Positions 8,511 through 17,415 are shown, counted from the stretch's first letter. The stretch is 64,000 bases of DNA from Chitinophagaceae bacterium (GCA_016720825.1 JADKJV010000003.1:234510-298509); one strand, 5' to 3'. A program made the numbers and translations. Notes: a model not told the origin generated them from the sequence alone.

Positions 8511-9329
8511 ATGAAAGAGTTTTCAAGCAACGACAAGATCATTAAAGACCACTACAAAACACAAGCAGAGAAACATAAGGACGGAGCACTCTCCACCATG
8601 GAAGATCCGATCACGCGTAAGAAAGAGGTGAACCTGATTACCCATTTTTTTAATTTACCTGCAGTTAAGAAGAACACACAAAAAGTGCTGGAAATTGGAT
8701 GTGGTAATGCATACACGCTGAATATCCTGCAGCCTGCTTTCCCGAACATCCATTTTACCGGACTTGATTTCAGCGAGGACTTGTTAGAGATTGCCCGCAC
8801 CCGGAATCTGCCTAATGTCAGTTTTGAACAGGGAGATGTCAGGGAACTGAAATATGCTGATGAATCATTTGATGCCATCTACACAGAGCGCTGTATTATC
8901 AACCTGCTTACATGGGAAGAACAGCAGCAGGGCCTGCTGGAAATGAAAAGGGTGCTGAAAAAACGAGGCTACCTGCTTTTCATTGAATCTTTCACGGAAG
9001 GATATGATACGCTGAATATCGCGCGTAATGAGCTGGGTCTCGACAGTATCCCGATGCCCCATCACAACAACTACTTCGACAAAGCCATATTTGAACCCTG
9101 GATCAGTGAAGGTTTTGAAATCGTTGATCCCGAGGATCTGGGTGCAGGCCCTTATGATGTGGCCCGCAATTTCATGAGCACCCACTACTTTACAGCCCGT
9201 GTACTCCATCCGCTGATTACCAAAGGTGATCCGCATATGAAAAATACAGAGCTCGTGAAGTTCTTCTCATTTATGCCTCCTTCCGGTAATTATTCCCCGA
9301 TCGAAGCATACGTTCTCAGGAAAAAATAA
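8511..9329 (+). CDS. Class I SAM-dependent methyltransferase
   Basis: This 272-residue protein has a class I methyltransferase fold. Motif I is LEIGCGNAYTL (residues 60-70), an acidic residue follows the second strand in TGLDFSEDLLE, and GDVRELKYADESFD is the motif II/III region. No substrate-specific domain is recognised. It is the first gene after a clear promoter and is followed closely by an epimerase and aminotransferase, so methylation of a sugar or its precursor is likely (inference). No signal peptide or membrane segment is seen, so it should be cytoplasmic. Confidence 0.85.
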   Translation: MKEFSSNDKIIKDHYKTQAEKHKDGALSTMEDPITRKKEVNLITHFFNLPAVKKNTQKVLEIGCGNAYTLNILQPAFPNIHFTGLDFSEDLLEIARTRNLPNVSFEQGDVRELKYADESFDAIYTERCIINLLTWEEQQQGLLEMKRVLKKRGYLLFIESFTEGYDTLNIARNELGLDSIPMPHHNNYFDKAIFEPWISEGFEIVDPEDLGAGPYDVARNFMSTHYFTARVLHPLITKGDPHMKNTELVKFFSFMPPSGNYSPIEAYVLRKK

Positions 9330-9356
9330 TTGATTTACCACCATCATCCTATTAAC

Positions 9357-10331
9357 ATGAAAAAAGTTCTCGTTACCGGCGGCGCAGGCTATATTGGCTC
9401 AGTCCTCGTTCGTATTCTGCTTAACAAAGGTTATACTGTAAGGGTATTAGATTCCCTGAAATTCGGCGGCGATGCCCTCTATGATGTGGCCCAGCACCCG
9501 GCTTTTGAATTCATGAAAGGGGATGTGCGCGTGGAAGCGGATGTTGAAAAAGCACTGGAAGGCATGGATGCCGTGGCGCATTTAGCTGCCATCGTTGGCG
9601 ACCCGGCCTGTTCTAAATTCAGTGAAGAAGCCAATGAGGTAAACTGGACCGGTTCCGTCAATCTTTTTGAAAAAGCGGAGAAAGCCGGTGTGAAGAAATT
9701 CGTCTTCGCCAGCACCTGCAGCAATTATGGCAAGATGGAAGATCCCAATTCATTTGTGACTGAGGAATCAGAACTCCGTCCCGTTTCATTGTATGCTGAA
9801 CTGAAAGTGAAATTTGAGAATTACCTGCTGAAAGAAAGGAAAGATGCCCGCATCTGTGCCACCGCACTGCGGTTCTCTACTGTATATGGTTTCTCTCCCC
9901 GTATCCGGTTCGACCTGACGGTGAATGAATTCACCCGGAATGTTTGCATGACCGGTGTACAGGAAATCTGGGGCCCCCAGTTCAACAGGCCTTATTGCCA
10001 TGTGGATGACCTGGCCCGTGCTGTTGTGCTGGTGATTGAATCGGATGATGCCAAAGTACGCGCCAATGTATTCAATGTGGGTATTACCACAGAGAACTAC
10101 AGCAAACGCATGCTGATGGAAGAAATCCAGAAACAAATCCCGGATGCCAAAGCGATTTATGTGGAGAAAACAGAAGACCCCCGCGATTACCGCGTTAACT
10201 GCGATAAGATTAAAAATGAACTCGGTTTTACGATCACCAAAACAGTTCCCGACGGTATCCGTGAAGTGATTAAACTGATGCGCAGCGGTATCATCACTGA
10301 TCCCCATGCCGCCAAATTCCGGAATATATAA
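9357..10331 (+). CDS. NAD-dependent epimerase/dehydratase (extended SDR)
   Basis: The 324 residues from ATG 9357 form an extended short-chain dehydrogenase. GGAGYIG at residues 8-14 binds NAD(P), the Ser/Thr of the active site lies in ASTCSNYG (119-124), and the catalytic pair is Y146 and K150 in SLYAELK. The family epimerises or dehydrates nucleotide sugars. The specific substrate cannot be assigned. ATG 9357 is preferred over the TTG at 9330 because the Rossmann strand begins directly after it (MKKVLVTGG). It lies between a methyltransferase and a PLP aminotransferase, consistent with synthesis of a modified deoxy-amino sugar. Confidence 0.88.
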   Translation: MKKVLVTGGAGYIGSVLVRILLNKGYTVRVLDSLKFGGDALYDVAQHPAFEFMKGDVRVEADVEKALEGMDAVAHLAAIVGDPACSKFSEEANEVNWTGSVNLFEKAEKAGVKKFVFASTCSNYGKMEDPNSFVTEESELRPVSLYAELKVKFENYLLKERKDARICATALRFSTVYGFSPRIRFDLTVNEFTRNVCMTGVQEIWGPQFNRPYCHVDDLARAVVLVIESDDAKVRANVFNVGITTENYSKRMLMEEIQKQIPDAKAIYVEKTEDPRDYRVNCDKIKNELGFTITKTVPDGIREVIKLMRSGIITDPHAAKFRNI

Positions 10332-10395
10332 GCGCCTGTTTGGGCAATCCGTATCTTGATTATATTGCAGTGACTTACTAACGAAAAACCTTATT

Positions 10396-11526
10396 ATGTT
10401 ACTATTATCAGGTCCGAATATTGCAGGCAACGAATGGAAATATGTGAAAGACTGCCTCGATACCGGATGGGTTTCCTCCGTCGGTTCCTATGTAACACAG
10501 TTTGAAAACATGCTCGCTGAATTCAGCGGCTGTAAATACGGAGTGGCTACCAGCAATGGCACAACCGCCCTCCACGTTTCCCTGATGCTTGCCGGTGTGA
10601 AGCAGGATGATTATGTAATTGTTCCCAACGTCACTTTTATTGCGAGCATTAACTCCATTAAATATACCGGTGCAGATCCTATACTGATTGATGTGCATCC
10701 CGGTACCTGGCAGATGGACCTTGACCTGCTGGAAGAATTCCTGGAAAATGAAACGGATGAAAAAGACGGCCAGCTGTTTTACGTGAAAGACGGCAGGACG
10801 ATCCGCTGCATCATGCCCGTGCACGTGCTGGGCAATACCATTGATCTCACCCGGTTTATGGAACTGGCAAACCGTTACCATCTGCCCGTTGTGGAAGATG
10901 CCACGGAATCACTGGGTACTTATTATAAAGGCCAGCACACCGGCAGTTTCGGTTTGATGGGCTGTTTCAGTTTCAACGGGAATAAAATTATCACCACCGG
11001 CGGTGGTGGTGTGATTGTTACCAATAATGAAGAGCTGGCCCGCAAAGCCAAGCACCTGACCACACAGGCCAAGAGTGATCCTTTTGAATATATCCATGAT
11101 GAGGTTGGTTATAATTACCGCCTGGTGAATGTACTGGCAGCGATGGGTGTGGCACAGATGGAATTACTGCCCTCCTTTGTAAAGCGCAAAAAAGAGATCA
11201 ATGATTTTTACCGCTCGGCCCTCCAGGGTTGCGGCGATATCAGTTTCCAGGAAATTGCCCCTGAAGTGGATTGCAATTGCTGGTTATTTACATTCAGGAC
11301 CAGTAAACAAAGGGAACTCCTGAAACTACTGAACGAAAAACAGCTCCAGTCCAGGCCGTTCTGGGTTCCGATGAACCAGCTGCGGATGTTCAAGGATAAT
11401 ATTTATTACAATCACAACGATTGTTCCGGTACGATATACAGTGAATGCCTCAGTATTCCCTGTTCCACCAATATCACAGATGCCGAGCTGGAAACAGTGG
11501 CACAGGCTATCCGTTCCATCTACTGA
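10396..11526 (+). CDS. DegT/DnrJ/EryC1/StrS aminotransferase, LegC-like
   Basis: This 376-residue PLP-dependent sugar aminotransferase has the aldimine lysine at K197 in FSFNGNKIITTGGGG and the conserved Asp at D168 in VVEDATESLG. The N-terminal stretch GNEWKYVKDCLDTGWVSSVG is typical of the LegC group, which aminates 4-keto-6-deoxy nucleotide sugars on the way to bacillosamine or legionaminic-type sugars. With the PglD-like acetyltransferase at 7.7 kb and the epimerase just upstream this gives a plausible amino-sugar branch, although the 4,6-dehydratase partner is only a candidate. The fold assignment is firm; the LegC group is from memory of the signature. Confidence 0.88.
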   Translation: MLLLSGPNIAGNEWKYVKDCLDTGWVSSVGSYVTQFENMLAEFSGCKYGVATSNGTTALHVSLMLAGVKQDDYVIVPNVTFIASINSIKYTGADPILIDVHPGTWQMDLDLLEEFLENETDEKDGQLFYVKDGRTIRCIMPVHVLGNTIDLTRFMELANRYHLPVVEDATESLGTYYKGQHTGSFGLMGCFSFNGNKIITTGGGGVIVTNNEELARKAKHLTTQAKSDPFEYIHDEVGYNYRLVNVLAAMGVAQMELLPSFVKRKKEINDFYRSALQGCGDISFQEIAPEVDCNCWLFTFRTSKQRELLKLLNEKQLQSRPFWVPMNQLRMFKDNIYYNHNDCSGTIYSECLSIPCSTNITDAELETVAQAIRSIY

Positions 11527-11559
11527 TATTGACAGGAAATTTCAGCTAAAACAACATGC

Positions 11560-12216
11560 ATGTATCTGGTTGTAAAACGATTTTTTGATTTTCTGTTTGC
11601 TTTGATTGCACTGGTGATCCTGCTCCCGGTTTTTATCCCGATCATCATCCTGTTACTGCTCACGGGTGAACACACGGTATTCTTCTTCCAGAAAAGGATC
11701 GGGTATAAAAACCGTGAATTCAGTATCTGGAAATTTGCGACCATGCTGAAGAACAGCATGAACATTGGTACCGGTGTAATCACCGTACGCAATGATCCCC
11801 GGGTAACCAAAGTGGGTAAGTTCCTCCGCCGCTCCAAGATCAATGAGTTTCCCCAGTTCATTAATGTACTGATCGGGAACATGAGTTTTGTGGGTGCAAG
11901 GCCGCAAGTAAAAAAAGGATTTGATTTATATACTCCCGAAGTACAGCAGGTGATATACAATACACCGCCCGGTATTACCGGGATTGGATCAGTGATATTC
12001 AGGGATGAAGAAAAAATAGTAACAGCGAGTACTGACCGGGAAGCCACTTACAGGCAGATATTCAGTTATAAAGGCAAACTGGAACTCTGGTACCAGCAGC
12101 ATATTTCTTTTTATACTGATTTCATGATCCTGTTTCTCACCGCCTGGTGTATTTTCTTCCCGCACAGCCAGCTGGTGTACCGCGTATTCCCTTCCTTACC
12201 GAAAAGGGATTTTTAA
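11560..12216 (+). CDS. Initiating sugar-phosphate transferase (PglC/WcaJ C-terminal family)
   Basis: This 218-residue bacterial sugar transferase moves a sugar-1-phosphate from a nucleotide sugar to undecaprenyl phosphate, the first membrane step of glycan assembly. It starts with a basic stretch and one hydrophobic helix (KRFFDFLFALIALVILLPV, about residues 6-25), then the family core FFQKRIGYKNREFSIWKF, followed by RSKINEFPQFINVLIGNMSFVGARP. It is the short PglC-like form without the four extra N-terminal helices of WcaJ. ATG 11560 is used; another ATG at 11556 is in a different frame. Confidence 0.9.
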   Translation: MYLVVKRFFDFLFALIALVILLPVFIPIIILLLLTGEHTVFFFQKRIGYKNREFSIWKFATMLKNSMNIGTGVITVRNDPRVTKVGKFLRRSKINEFPQFINVLIGNMSFVGARPQVKKGFDLYTPEVQQVIYNTPPGITGIGSVIFRDEEKIVTASTDREATYRQIFSYKGKLELWYQQHISFYTDFMILFLTAWCIFFPHSQLVYRVFPSLPKRDF

Positions 12217-12265
12217 TTCAAACCCCGGCTGCTGATAAATATGTAATTTTAAGCCACTGATCAGT

Positions 12266-13009
12266 ATGCTGAAATTCTTTTCAAGAAACAAGACTCCCGA
12301 TGAACAGCCCGATTATTCGGTGCTGAATACGGATATGCATTCCCATCTCATTCCGGGGATTGATGACGGATCACCTGATCCTGATACTTCTGTTTCGCTC
12401 ATTAAAGGAATGATGGAACAGGGGTATAAACGTTTTATAGCCACACCCCATATTATGTGGGATATGCGCCGCAATACCCGTGATATTATCCTGCGCCAGC
12501 GTGATGTGCTCCGTGATTCACTGAAAGAAGCGGGAATGGATGTGCAGGTAGATGCTGCTGCAGAATATTTTCTCGATGATTATGTGGAAGGCCTGCTTGA
12601 AAAAAATGAACCCCTGCTTACCATCAGTGGTTCGATGGTACTGGTTGAATTTTCCATGGCACAGCCATCTATGAGCCTGAAAAAAATCCTTTTTGATATG
12701 CAGATGCAGGGATACCAGCCGGTGATCGCCCATCCGGAGCGATATGTGTACCTGGATAAGCAAAAGGATTTTTATGATGAGCTGAAAAATGATGGCTGTT
12801 ATTTCCAGCTCAACCTGATGTCGCTCGGCGGGTATTATGGTAAAACCGTGCAGGAACTGGCCCAGTACCTCCTGAAAAAAGGATACTATGACCTGGCGGG
12901 CACCGACCTGCACAACATCCGCCACCTCGATGCGCTGCGGAATCCCCAAATCACAGCCGGTCTGGCTAAACTGGTGGGGCAGGGACACCTGCTGAATACA
13001 AAACTGTAG
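12266..13009 (+). CDS. CpsB/CapC/YwqE-type tyrosine-protein phosphatase (PHP fold)
   Basis: The 247-residue protein is a PHP-fold metallophosphatase. Metal ligands are seen in TDMHSHLIPGIDDGS (about residues 27-41), in ATPHIMWD, in IAHPERY and in GTDLHN near the C-terminus. Family members dephosphorylate the BY-kinase that controls polysaccharide chain length. No such kinase is in the window, so it may lie to the left. It closes the polysaccharide block. No signal peptide is visible, so it should be cytoplasmic. Confidence 0.88.
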   Translation: MLKFFSRNKTPDEQPDYSVLNTDMHSHLIPGIDDGSPDPDTSVSLIKGMMEQGYKRFIATPHIMWDMRRNTRDIILRQRDVLRDSLKEAGMDVQVDAAAEYFLDDYVEGLLEKNEPLLTISGSMVLVEFSMAQPSMSLKKILFDMQMQGYQPVIAHPERYVYLDKQKDFYDELKNDGCYFQLNLMSLGGYYGKTVQELAQYLLKKGYYDLAGTDLHNIRHLDALRNPQITAGLAKLVGQGHLLNTKL

Positions 13010-13059
13010 TAAACCGATAGCTTTCTGAACCTTTTCCCTTTCCGCTTGTATATTCTGGT

Positions 13060-13701
13060 ATGAATGCGTTTACCATAAAGGATCTGGAAAATCTTTCCGG
13101 GATCAAGGCCCATACGATCCGTATCTGGGAACAGCGTTATCATTTCCTGAAACCACAGCGGACTTCCACCAACATCAGGTATTACAGCAATGCAGAACTC
13201 AAAACCCTGCTGAACGTTTCCCTGCTCAACAAGTACGGGTTTAAAATTTCCCATATTGATAAAATGCCTGAGGCTGAAATGGAACAGCACATCGGTTCGC
13301 TGGTGGATGTAAAAGCTACCCAGGAAAGAATGGTGAATGAACTGATCCAGGCTATGGTGGACATGGATACGGAAGCATTTGAAAGAACGGTTTCCGTCTA
13401 TATCAGCCAGAAAGGAATTGAGCTGACTGTGTTGCAGGTCATCTTTCCATTCCTGGAAAGAACAGGCATTCTCTGGGAAAGTGGCCATATCAATCCTTCC
13501 CAGGAACACCTGGTCACCAACCTGATCAGGCAAAAACTGATTGTAGCTATTGAAACCACTGTGCCGGTGAAACAATCCACCCGGCGATTACTCCTCTATC
13601 TTCCCGAAGGTGAATATCATGAACTGGGACTCCTGTTCATGTATTACCTGCTTAAAAGCCGGGAGTTCCCACGATTTATCTCGGTGCAAACGTACCGGTG
13701 A
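13060..13701 (+). CDS. carH: CarH-like MerR/B12-binding photoreceptor repressor, N-terminal frame (frameshifted)
   Basis: Residues 4-70 are a MerR winged helix (KDLENLSGIKAHTIRIWEQRY), followed by a cobalamin-binding helical bundle and the start of the Rossmann B12 domain. Two CarH hallmarks are present: W139-x9-E149-H150, which caps the adenosyl group, and E185-x-H187-x-x-G190, the lower-ligand His motif. CarH-type proteins repress carotenoid genes in the dark and release DNA when light breaks the Co-C bond. The frame stops early because one G seems to be missing from the GGG at 13661-13663; restoring it joins this frame to the one ending at 13937, for a normal total of about 292 residues. 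The downstream carotenoid operon is the obvious target. The break may be real inactivation or a sequencing error. Confidence 0.85.
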   Translation: MNAFTIKDLENLSGIKAHTIRIWEQRYHFLKPQRTSTNIRYYSNAELKTLLNVSLLNKYGFKISHIDKMPEAEMEQHIGSLVDVKATQERMVNELIQAMVDMDTEAFERTVSVYISQKGIELTVLQVIFPFLERTGILWESGHINPSQEHLVTNLIRQKLIVAIETTVPVKQSTRRLLLYLPEGEYHELGLLFMYYLLKSREFPRFISVQTYR

Positions 13702-13937
13702 AAGATGTGGGTTATGTGGTGGACCTTAAAAAAGCAGATATCGCTTTCATACATCTTACCGGAGCCAGCCCCGGCTTCAACGTTGAAAAACTGCTGCTCC
13801 AGATCAGGCAGTTTACAGGCACCATCAAAACAGTGCTGAGCGGGGAAATTACCCGCCATTACAAAAAACTTCCACCTTCCTGCGTTGAATTTAAACGATC
13901 CATGACAGAGGTGATGAGCTTCCTGACAACTCTTTAG
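13698..13937 (+). CDS. C-terminal frame of the CarH-like regulator (B12 Rossmann domain remainder)
   Basis: This frame encodes the missing second half of the cobalamin-binding domain. Read backwards past its ATG into 13664-13697 the frame gives GVPTIYLGANVPVKDVGYVV, which continues the upstream domain perfectly. It then covers a beta-alpha fold (IAFIHLTGASPG, IRQFTGTIKTVLSGE). It is not an independent gene. See the N-terminal frame for the break. Confidence 0.75.
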   Translation: MKDVGYVVDLKKADIAFIHLTGASPGFNVEKLLLQIRQFTGTIKTVLSGEITRHYKKLPPSCVEFKRSMTEVMSFLTTL

Positions 13938-13946
13938 TCTCCAAAA

Positions 13947-13960
13947 TTGATGAAAATCAA
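13947..13960. promoter_or_regulatory. FNR/CRP-type inverted repeat upstream of the carotenoid operon
   Basis: TTGAT-GAAA-ATCAA is a perfect 5-bp inverted repeat with a 4-base spacer and equals the classical FNR-type consensus. Its centre is about 65 bases before the expected transcription start of the promoter at 13983-14014, a normal distance for activation by a CRP/FNR-family protein. No such protein is encoded in the window. It could also be the CarH operator. Confidence 0.45.
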
Positions 13961-13982
13961 CGTCTTATTAAAGAAAAAGGCA

Positions 13983-14014
13983 TTTGGTGGGCAAGATTAT
14001 TTTGTTTAACTTTG
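13983..14014 (+). promoter_or_regulatory. Bacteroidota-type promoter of the sigma factor/carotenoid operon
   Basis: TTTG at 13983-13986, a 20-base spacer and TAACTTTG at 14007-14014 match the Bacteroidota consensus exactly. The first ATG of the operon is at 14035. It sits directly after the CarH-like gene, as expected for a CarH-controlled promoter. Confidence 0.75.
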
Positions 14015-14034
14015 TGGCATAAATCTTAAACAAT

Positions 14035-14535
14035 ATGTCTGCTGCTGAATTTGATGCTATCCTGCTGAATAATGCTGATTTCCTTAAACCATTTGCAATT
14101 AACCTGACGCGTGATCATGAAGCTGCGAATGATTTATTCCAGGAAACGCTGTACAAAGCCCTTTCCAATAAGGACAAGTACAATGCCGGCACGAACATCA
14201 GGGCATGGTTATTCACGATCATGCGCAACATATTTATTAATAATTACCGCCGGAAGGTTAAACAAAAAACCATCCTCGACAGCAGCGGTAATGAATTCCT
14301 GCTTAATTACCGCCAGGTAACAGTAAGCAATGCTGCGGAGAGCGAAATAAGGATCAAAGAGATCCATGAAGCGATCCGCCAGTTACCCGAGATATTTAAA
14401 ACCCCCTTTTTATTGTATTTTGACGGGTACAAGTATCATGAAATAGCTGAAGCATTGCAGGAACCTCTTGGAACGATCAAAAGCCGTATCCACTTTGCCA
14501 GGAAATTACTGCGTGAACAAATCAGCAGATTCTAA
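14035..14535 (+). CDS. ECF-type RNA polymerase sigma factor
   Basis: The 166-residue protein has sigma-70 region 2 at about residues 10-75 (DHEAANDLFQETLYKAL, then NIRAWLFTIMRNIFINNYRR) and region 4 at about residues 105-160 (LPEIFKTPFLLYFDGYKYHEIAEAL and LGTIKSRIHFARKLL). It lacks region 3, so it is an ECF sigma factor. No anti-sigma gene lies beside it. It is the first gene after the promoter at 14.0 kb and 11 bases before crtI, so it is made with the pigment enzymes. A light- or stress-responsive amplification loop is a reasonable inference. Confidence 0.9.
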   Translation: MSAAEFDAILLNNADFLKPFAINLTRDHEAANDLFQETLYKALSNKDKYNAGTNIRAWLFTIMRNIFINNYRRKVKQKTILDSSGNEFLLNYRQVTVSNAAESEIRIKEIHEAIRQLPEIFKTPFLLYFDGYKYHEIAEALQEPLGTIKSRIHFARKLLREQISRF

Positions 14536-14546
14536 AAACAAATCGG

Positions 14547-16022
14547 TTGGCCCAACAATCAGTTATTGTAATCGGAAGCGGTTTCGCCGGACTTTCTGCA
14601 GCCTCGTTTATGGCTAAAGCAGGATGGAAAGTCACTGTGCTCGAAAAAAACGAAGGACCCGGCGGCCGTGCCCGGCAATTAAAAGAAAATGGTTTCACAT
14701 TTGATATGGGCCCCAGTTTTTACTGGATGCCCGATGTGTTCGACCGTTACTTTGCGCAGTTTGGAAAAAAGGTATCTGATTATTACCGGCTCAAAAGACT
14801 TGACCCTTCATACCGTGTATACTGGAATGATGGTTTTACAGATCTCCCGGCAGATTACGAAGCCCTGCAGCAGGTTTTTGAATCTATTGAACCGGGCAGT
14901 GCTGTACGACTGGACCGTTACCTGAAAGAAGGCGCTTATAAATACAATGTAGGTATCAATAAACTGGTATATAAACCGGGGTTATCGTTTACTGAATTCC
15001 TCGACTGGCCCACCATCAGTGGCGCTTTCAAACTGGATGTATTCACGTCTATTAAAAAACACATCGCCCGATATTTTAAAAATCAGAAACTCAGGCAGCT
15101 GATGGAATTCCCTGTGCTCTTCCTGGGTGCATTACCGGAAGATACGCCTGCGCTGTACAGCCTGATGAATTATGCTGATATCAAGGGGGGTACCTGGTAT
15201 CCCGAAGGCGGCATGTATGCGGTGGTGGATGCGATGTACCGGCTGGCGGTGGAACTGGGTGTTGAGTTCAGGTTTTCCGAAGAAGTGAAATCGATAAACA
15301 CTACCGGAAAAAAAGTGAAAGAAATTAATACTGCATCAAACAAGTACAGCTCCGATGCTGTTATAAGCGGAGCAGATTATCATTTTACAGAAACAAGTTT
15401 GTTGTCTGAAAAAGCAAGATCGTATTCAGCAGCATACTGGGATAAAAAAGTAATGGCACCATCCTGCCTGATGTATTACGTGGGATTGAATAAGAAATTA
15501 AAAAACCCGGTGCATCATTCCCTGTTCTTTGACGTGCCTTTTGAACAGCATGGACAGGAAATTTATAAAACACCACGCTGGCCGGCTGATCCGCTGTTTT
15601 ACGTGAGTGTGGCTTCCGCAACAGATCCCGGTGTGGCACCCGCCGGTTCAGAAAATATTGTATTCCTGGTGCCGGTAGCTGCGGGTCTTGAAGGTGACAG
15701 TGAAGAGCTGAGACAAAAATATTTCAGGATGATAGCCGGAAGGATGGAAAAACTGACCGGCGAATCTATCCTTGATTCAGTAGTGAGTTTGAAAACTTAT
15801 TCGGTCAGCGACTTTACGGCAGACTATCATTCATTCAGGGGCAATGCATACGGGCTGGCCAATACGCTCAGGCAAACAGCGATTTTCAGGCCGGCATGCA
15901 GGAGTAAAAAGATTGATAATCTATTTTATACGGGCCAGTTAACAGTGCCCGGACCGGGTGTTCCGCCAAGCCTGATCAGCGGGGAAGTGGTAGCTAAACA
16001 AGTCATTAAGACTATAAAATAA
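14547..16022 (+). CDS. crtI: Phytoene desaturase
   Basis: This 491-residue FAD enzyme introduces double bases of unsaturation into phytoene to give lycopene, at the membrane. The dinucleotide-binding motif is at the N-terminus (VIVIGSGFAGLSAA, residues 6-19, then the acidic end LEKNEGPGGRAR). The C-terminal family signature is LFYTGQLTVPGPGVPPSLISGEVVA. The start is TTG, since no ATG lies between the sigma gene and the FAD motif. Length is normal. The neighbours crtB, idi, crtZ and crtY confirm the carotenoid role. Confidence 0.95.
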   Translation: MAQQSVIVIGSGFAGLSAASFMAKAGWKVTVLEKNEGPGGRARQLKENGFTFDMGPSFYWMPDVFDRYFAQFGKKVSDYYRLKRLDPSYRVYWNDGFTDLPADYEALQQVFESIEPGSAVRLDRYLKEGAYKYNVGINKLVYKPGLSFTEFLDWPTISGAFKLDVFTSIKKHIARYFKNQKLRQLMEFPVLFLGALPEDTPALYSLMNYADIKGGTWYPEGGMYAVVDAMYRLAVELGVEFRFSEEVKSINTTGKKVKEINTASNKYSSDAVISGADYHFTETSLLSEKARSYSAAYWDKKVMAPSCLMYYVGLNKKLKNPVHHSLFFDVPFEQHGQEIYKTPRWPADPLFYVSVASATDPGVAPAGSENIVFLVPVAAGLEGDSEELRQKYFRMIAGRMEKLTGESILDSVVSLKTYSVSDFTADYHSFRGNAYGLANTLRQTAIFRPACRSKKIDNLFYTGQLTVPGPGVPPSLISGEVVAKQVIKTIK

Positions 16023-16039
16023 TTCCTTATATTCAGACT

Positions 16040-16876
16040 ATGGTTGAACTGTTCTATATAGTAAGCGAACAATGCAGTAAAGTAGTGACTGAAAAATACA
16101 GCACGTCATTTTCATCTGCTATCCGATTGCTGCATCGTGATCTGCGCAAGCCCATATTCAACATATATGGATTTGTACGTTTTGCGGATGAAATCGTGGA
16201 TACATTCCATTGCCATGATAAAGGAGCTTTGCTGCAGGACTTCAGGCATGAAACATTTGCGGCTATTGAAAGGGGTATCAGCCTGAATCCGATTCTCAAC
16301 AGTTTCCAGCTGACTGTAAACCAGTATAATATTGACCATGCGCTGATTGAAGCTTTCTTCCGCAGTATGGAACTGGATCTTTCAGAAAAATCATACGACC
16401 GGGAAGGATATTGTGAATACATCTACGGTTCAGCAGAAGTAGTCGGACTGATGTGCCTGTATGTTTTCTGTGATGGAAAAAAAGAAATGTACCAGCAACT
16501 GGAAAAGCCGGCACGTTCACTGGGTGCTGCATTCCAGAAAGTGAATTTCCTGCGTGACCTGCGAGCTGATTTCAAATGCCTCGCCCGGGTTTATTTTCCC
16601 GGATGTGATTTCAACAATTTTACAGAGAAGGATAAGAAGAATATTGAAGAAGAAATCCACCAGGATTTCAGGGATGCATACCAGGGCATCCGCAAACTGC
16701 CTTTGAAGGCCCGGTTTGGGGTGTATGTGGCATACAAATATTATCTCTCACTCTTTAGGAAAATAAAACAGATGGAACCCGCCCGGGTGCTTGAGCAGCG
16801 TATTCGGATACCCAATTACCGGAAAGCAATGATCATATTGCGGGCCGGCGTAAAAAACCAGCTGCGATTAATTTAA
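16040..16876 (+). CDS. crtB: Phytoene synthase
   Basis: This 278-residue all-helical prenyl-synthase-fold enzyme joins two geranylgeranyl diphosphates to phytoene. The two Mg-binding Asp motifs are D50-E-I-V-D54 in GFVRFADEIVDTF and D173-x3-D177 in NFLRDLRADF. The second motif continues into CLARVYFPG as in known CrtB. It follows crtI by 17 bases and precedes idi by two bases, so it is certainly co-transcribed. No geranylgeranyl diphosphate synthase is in the window. Confidence 0.95.
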   Translation: MVELFYIVSEQCSKVVTEKYSTSFSSAIRLLHRDLRKPIFNIYGFVRFADEIVDTFHCHDKGALLQDFRHETFAAIERGISLNPILNSFQLTVNQYNIDHALIEAFFRSMELDLSEKSYDREGYCEYIYGSAEVVGLMCLYVFCDGKKEMYQQLEKPARSLGAAFQKVNFLRDLRADFKCLARVYFPGCDFNNFTEKDKKNIEEEIHQDFRDAYQGIRKLPLKARFGVYVAYKYYLSLFRKIKQMEPARVLEQRIRIPNYRKAMIILRAGVKNQLRLI

Positions 16877-16878
16877 TT

Positions 16879-17415
16879 ATGGAGCAAACAGATGTGATCC
16901 TGGTTGACGGAAACGACAACCCGGTCGGACAAATGGAAAAAATGGAAGCGCATTACCAGGGTGTATTGCACAGGGCTTTCAGTGTATTTCTTTTCAATAA
17001 GAAAGGGATGATGCTGCTCCAGCAGAGAAGTACCAAAAAATACCATAGCGGGGGTTTATGGACCAATGCCTGTTGCAGCCATCCTTATCCCGGTGAAGAA
17101 ACCGAAGCAGCGGCACACCGCCGGCTGGTGGAAGAGCTGGGGATTGACACACCGATTAAAAAGATTTTTGATTTTGTATATAAGGCTGAAATGCCAAATG
17201 GTCTTACGGAACATGAATTCGACCATGTATTCCTCGGCGAATTCGAAGGGCAACTGGTACCCAACCCGGATGAAGTGGAAGACTACTGTTATCTTTCTAT
17301 GAGTGCAATTCATGAATCTGTGCATACGCGGCCAGAACGATACACTGCCTGGTTCCTCCTGGCATATCCCCGTCTGGAAAAATGGTGGAATGAACGGTAT
17401 GGCGGAAAGAGTTAA
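16879..17415 (+). CDS. idi: Isopentenyl-diphosphate delta-isomerase, type I
   Basis: This 178-residue Nudix-fold enzyme interconverts isopentenyl and dimethylallyl diphosphate and so supplies precursor to the pathway. The catalytic Cys region is LWTNACCSHPYPGE (Cys65/66), the Nudix-like helix is ETEAAAHRRLVEELG, and the catalytic Glu lies in GLTEHEFDHVFLG. It is metal-dependent type I, not the FMN-dependent type II. Its place between crtB and crtZ shows a dedicated role in pigment synthesis. Confidence 0.95.
   Translation: MEQTDVILVDGNDNPVGQMEKMEAHYQGVLHRAFSVFLFNKKGMMLLQQRSTKKYHSGGLWTNACCSHPYPGEETEAAAHRRLVEELGIDTPIKKIFDFVYKAEMPNGLTEHEFDHVFLGEFEGQLVPNPDEVEDYCYLSMSAIHESVHTRPERYTAWFLLAYPRLEKWWNERYGGKS

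Noticed and set aside
10339..10366. Promoter before the aminotransferase gene
   Set aside because: TTTG followed after 18 bases by TATATTGC is short by one T in the -7 box, and the gene is close enough to the epimerase gene to be read from upstream.
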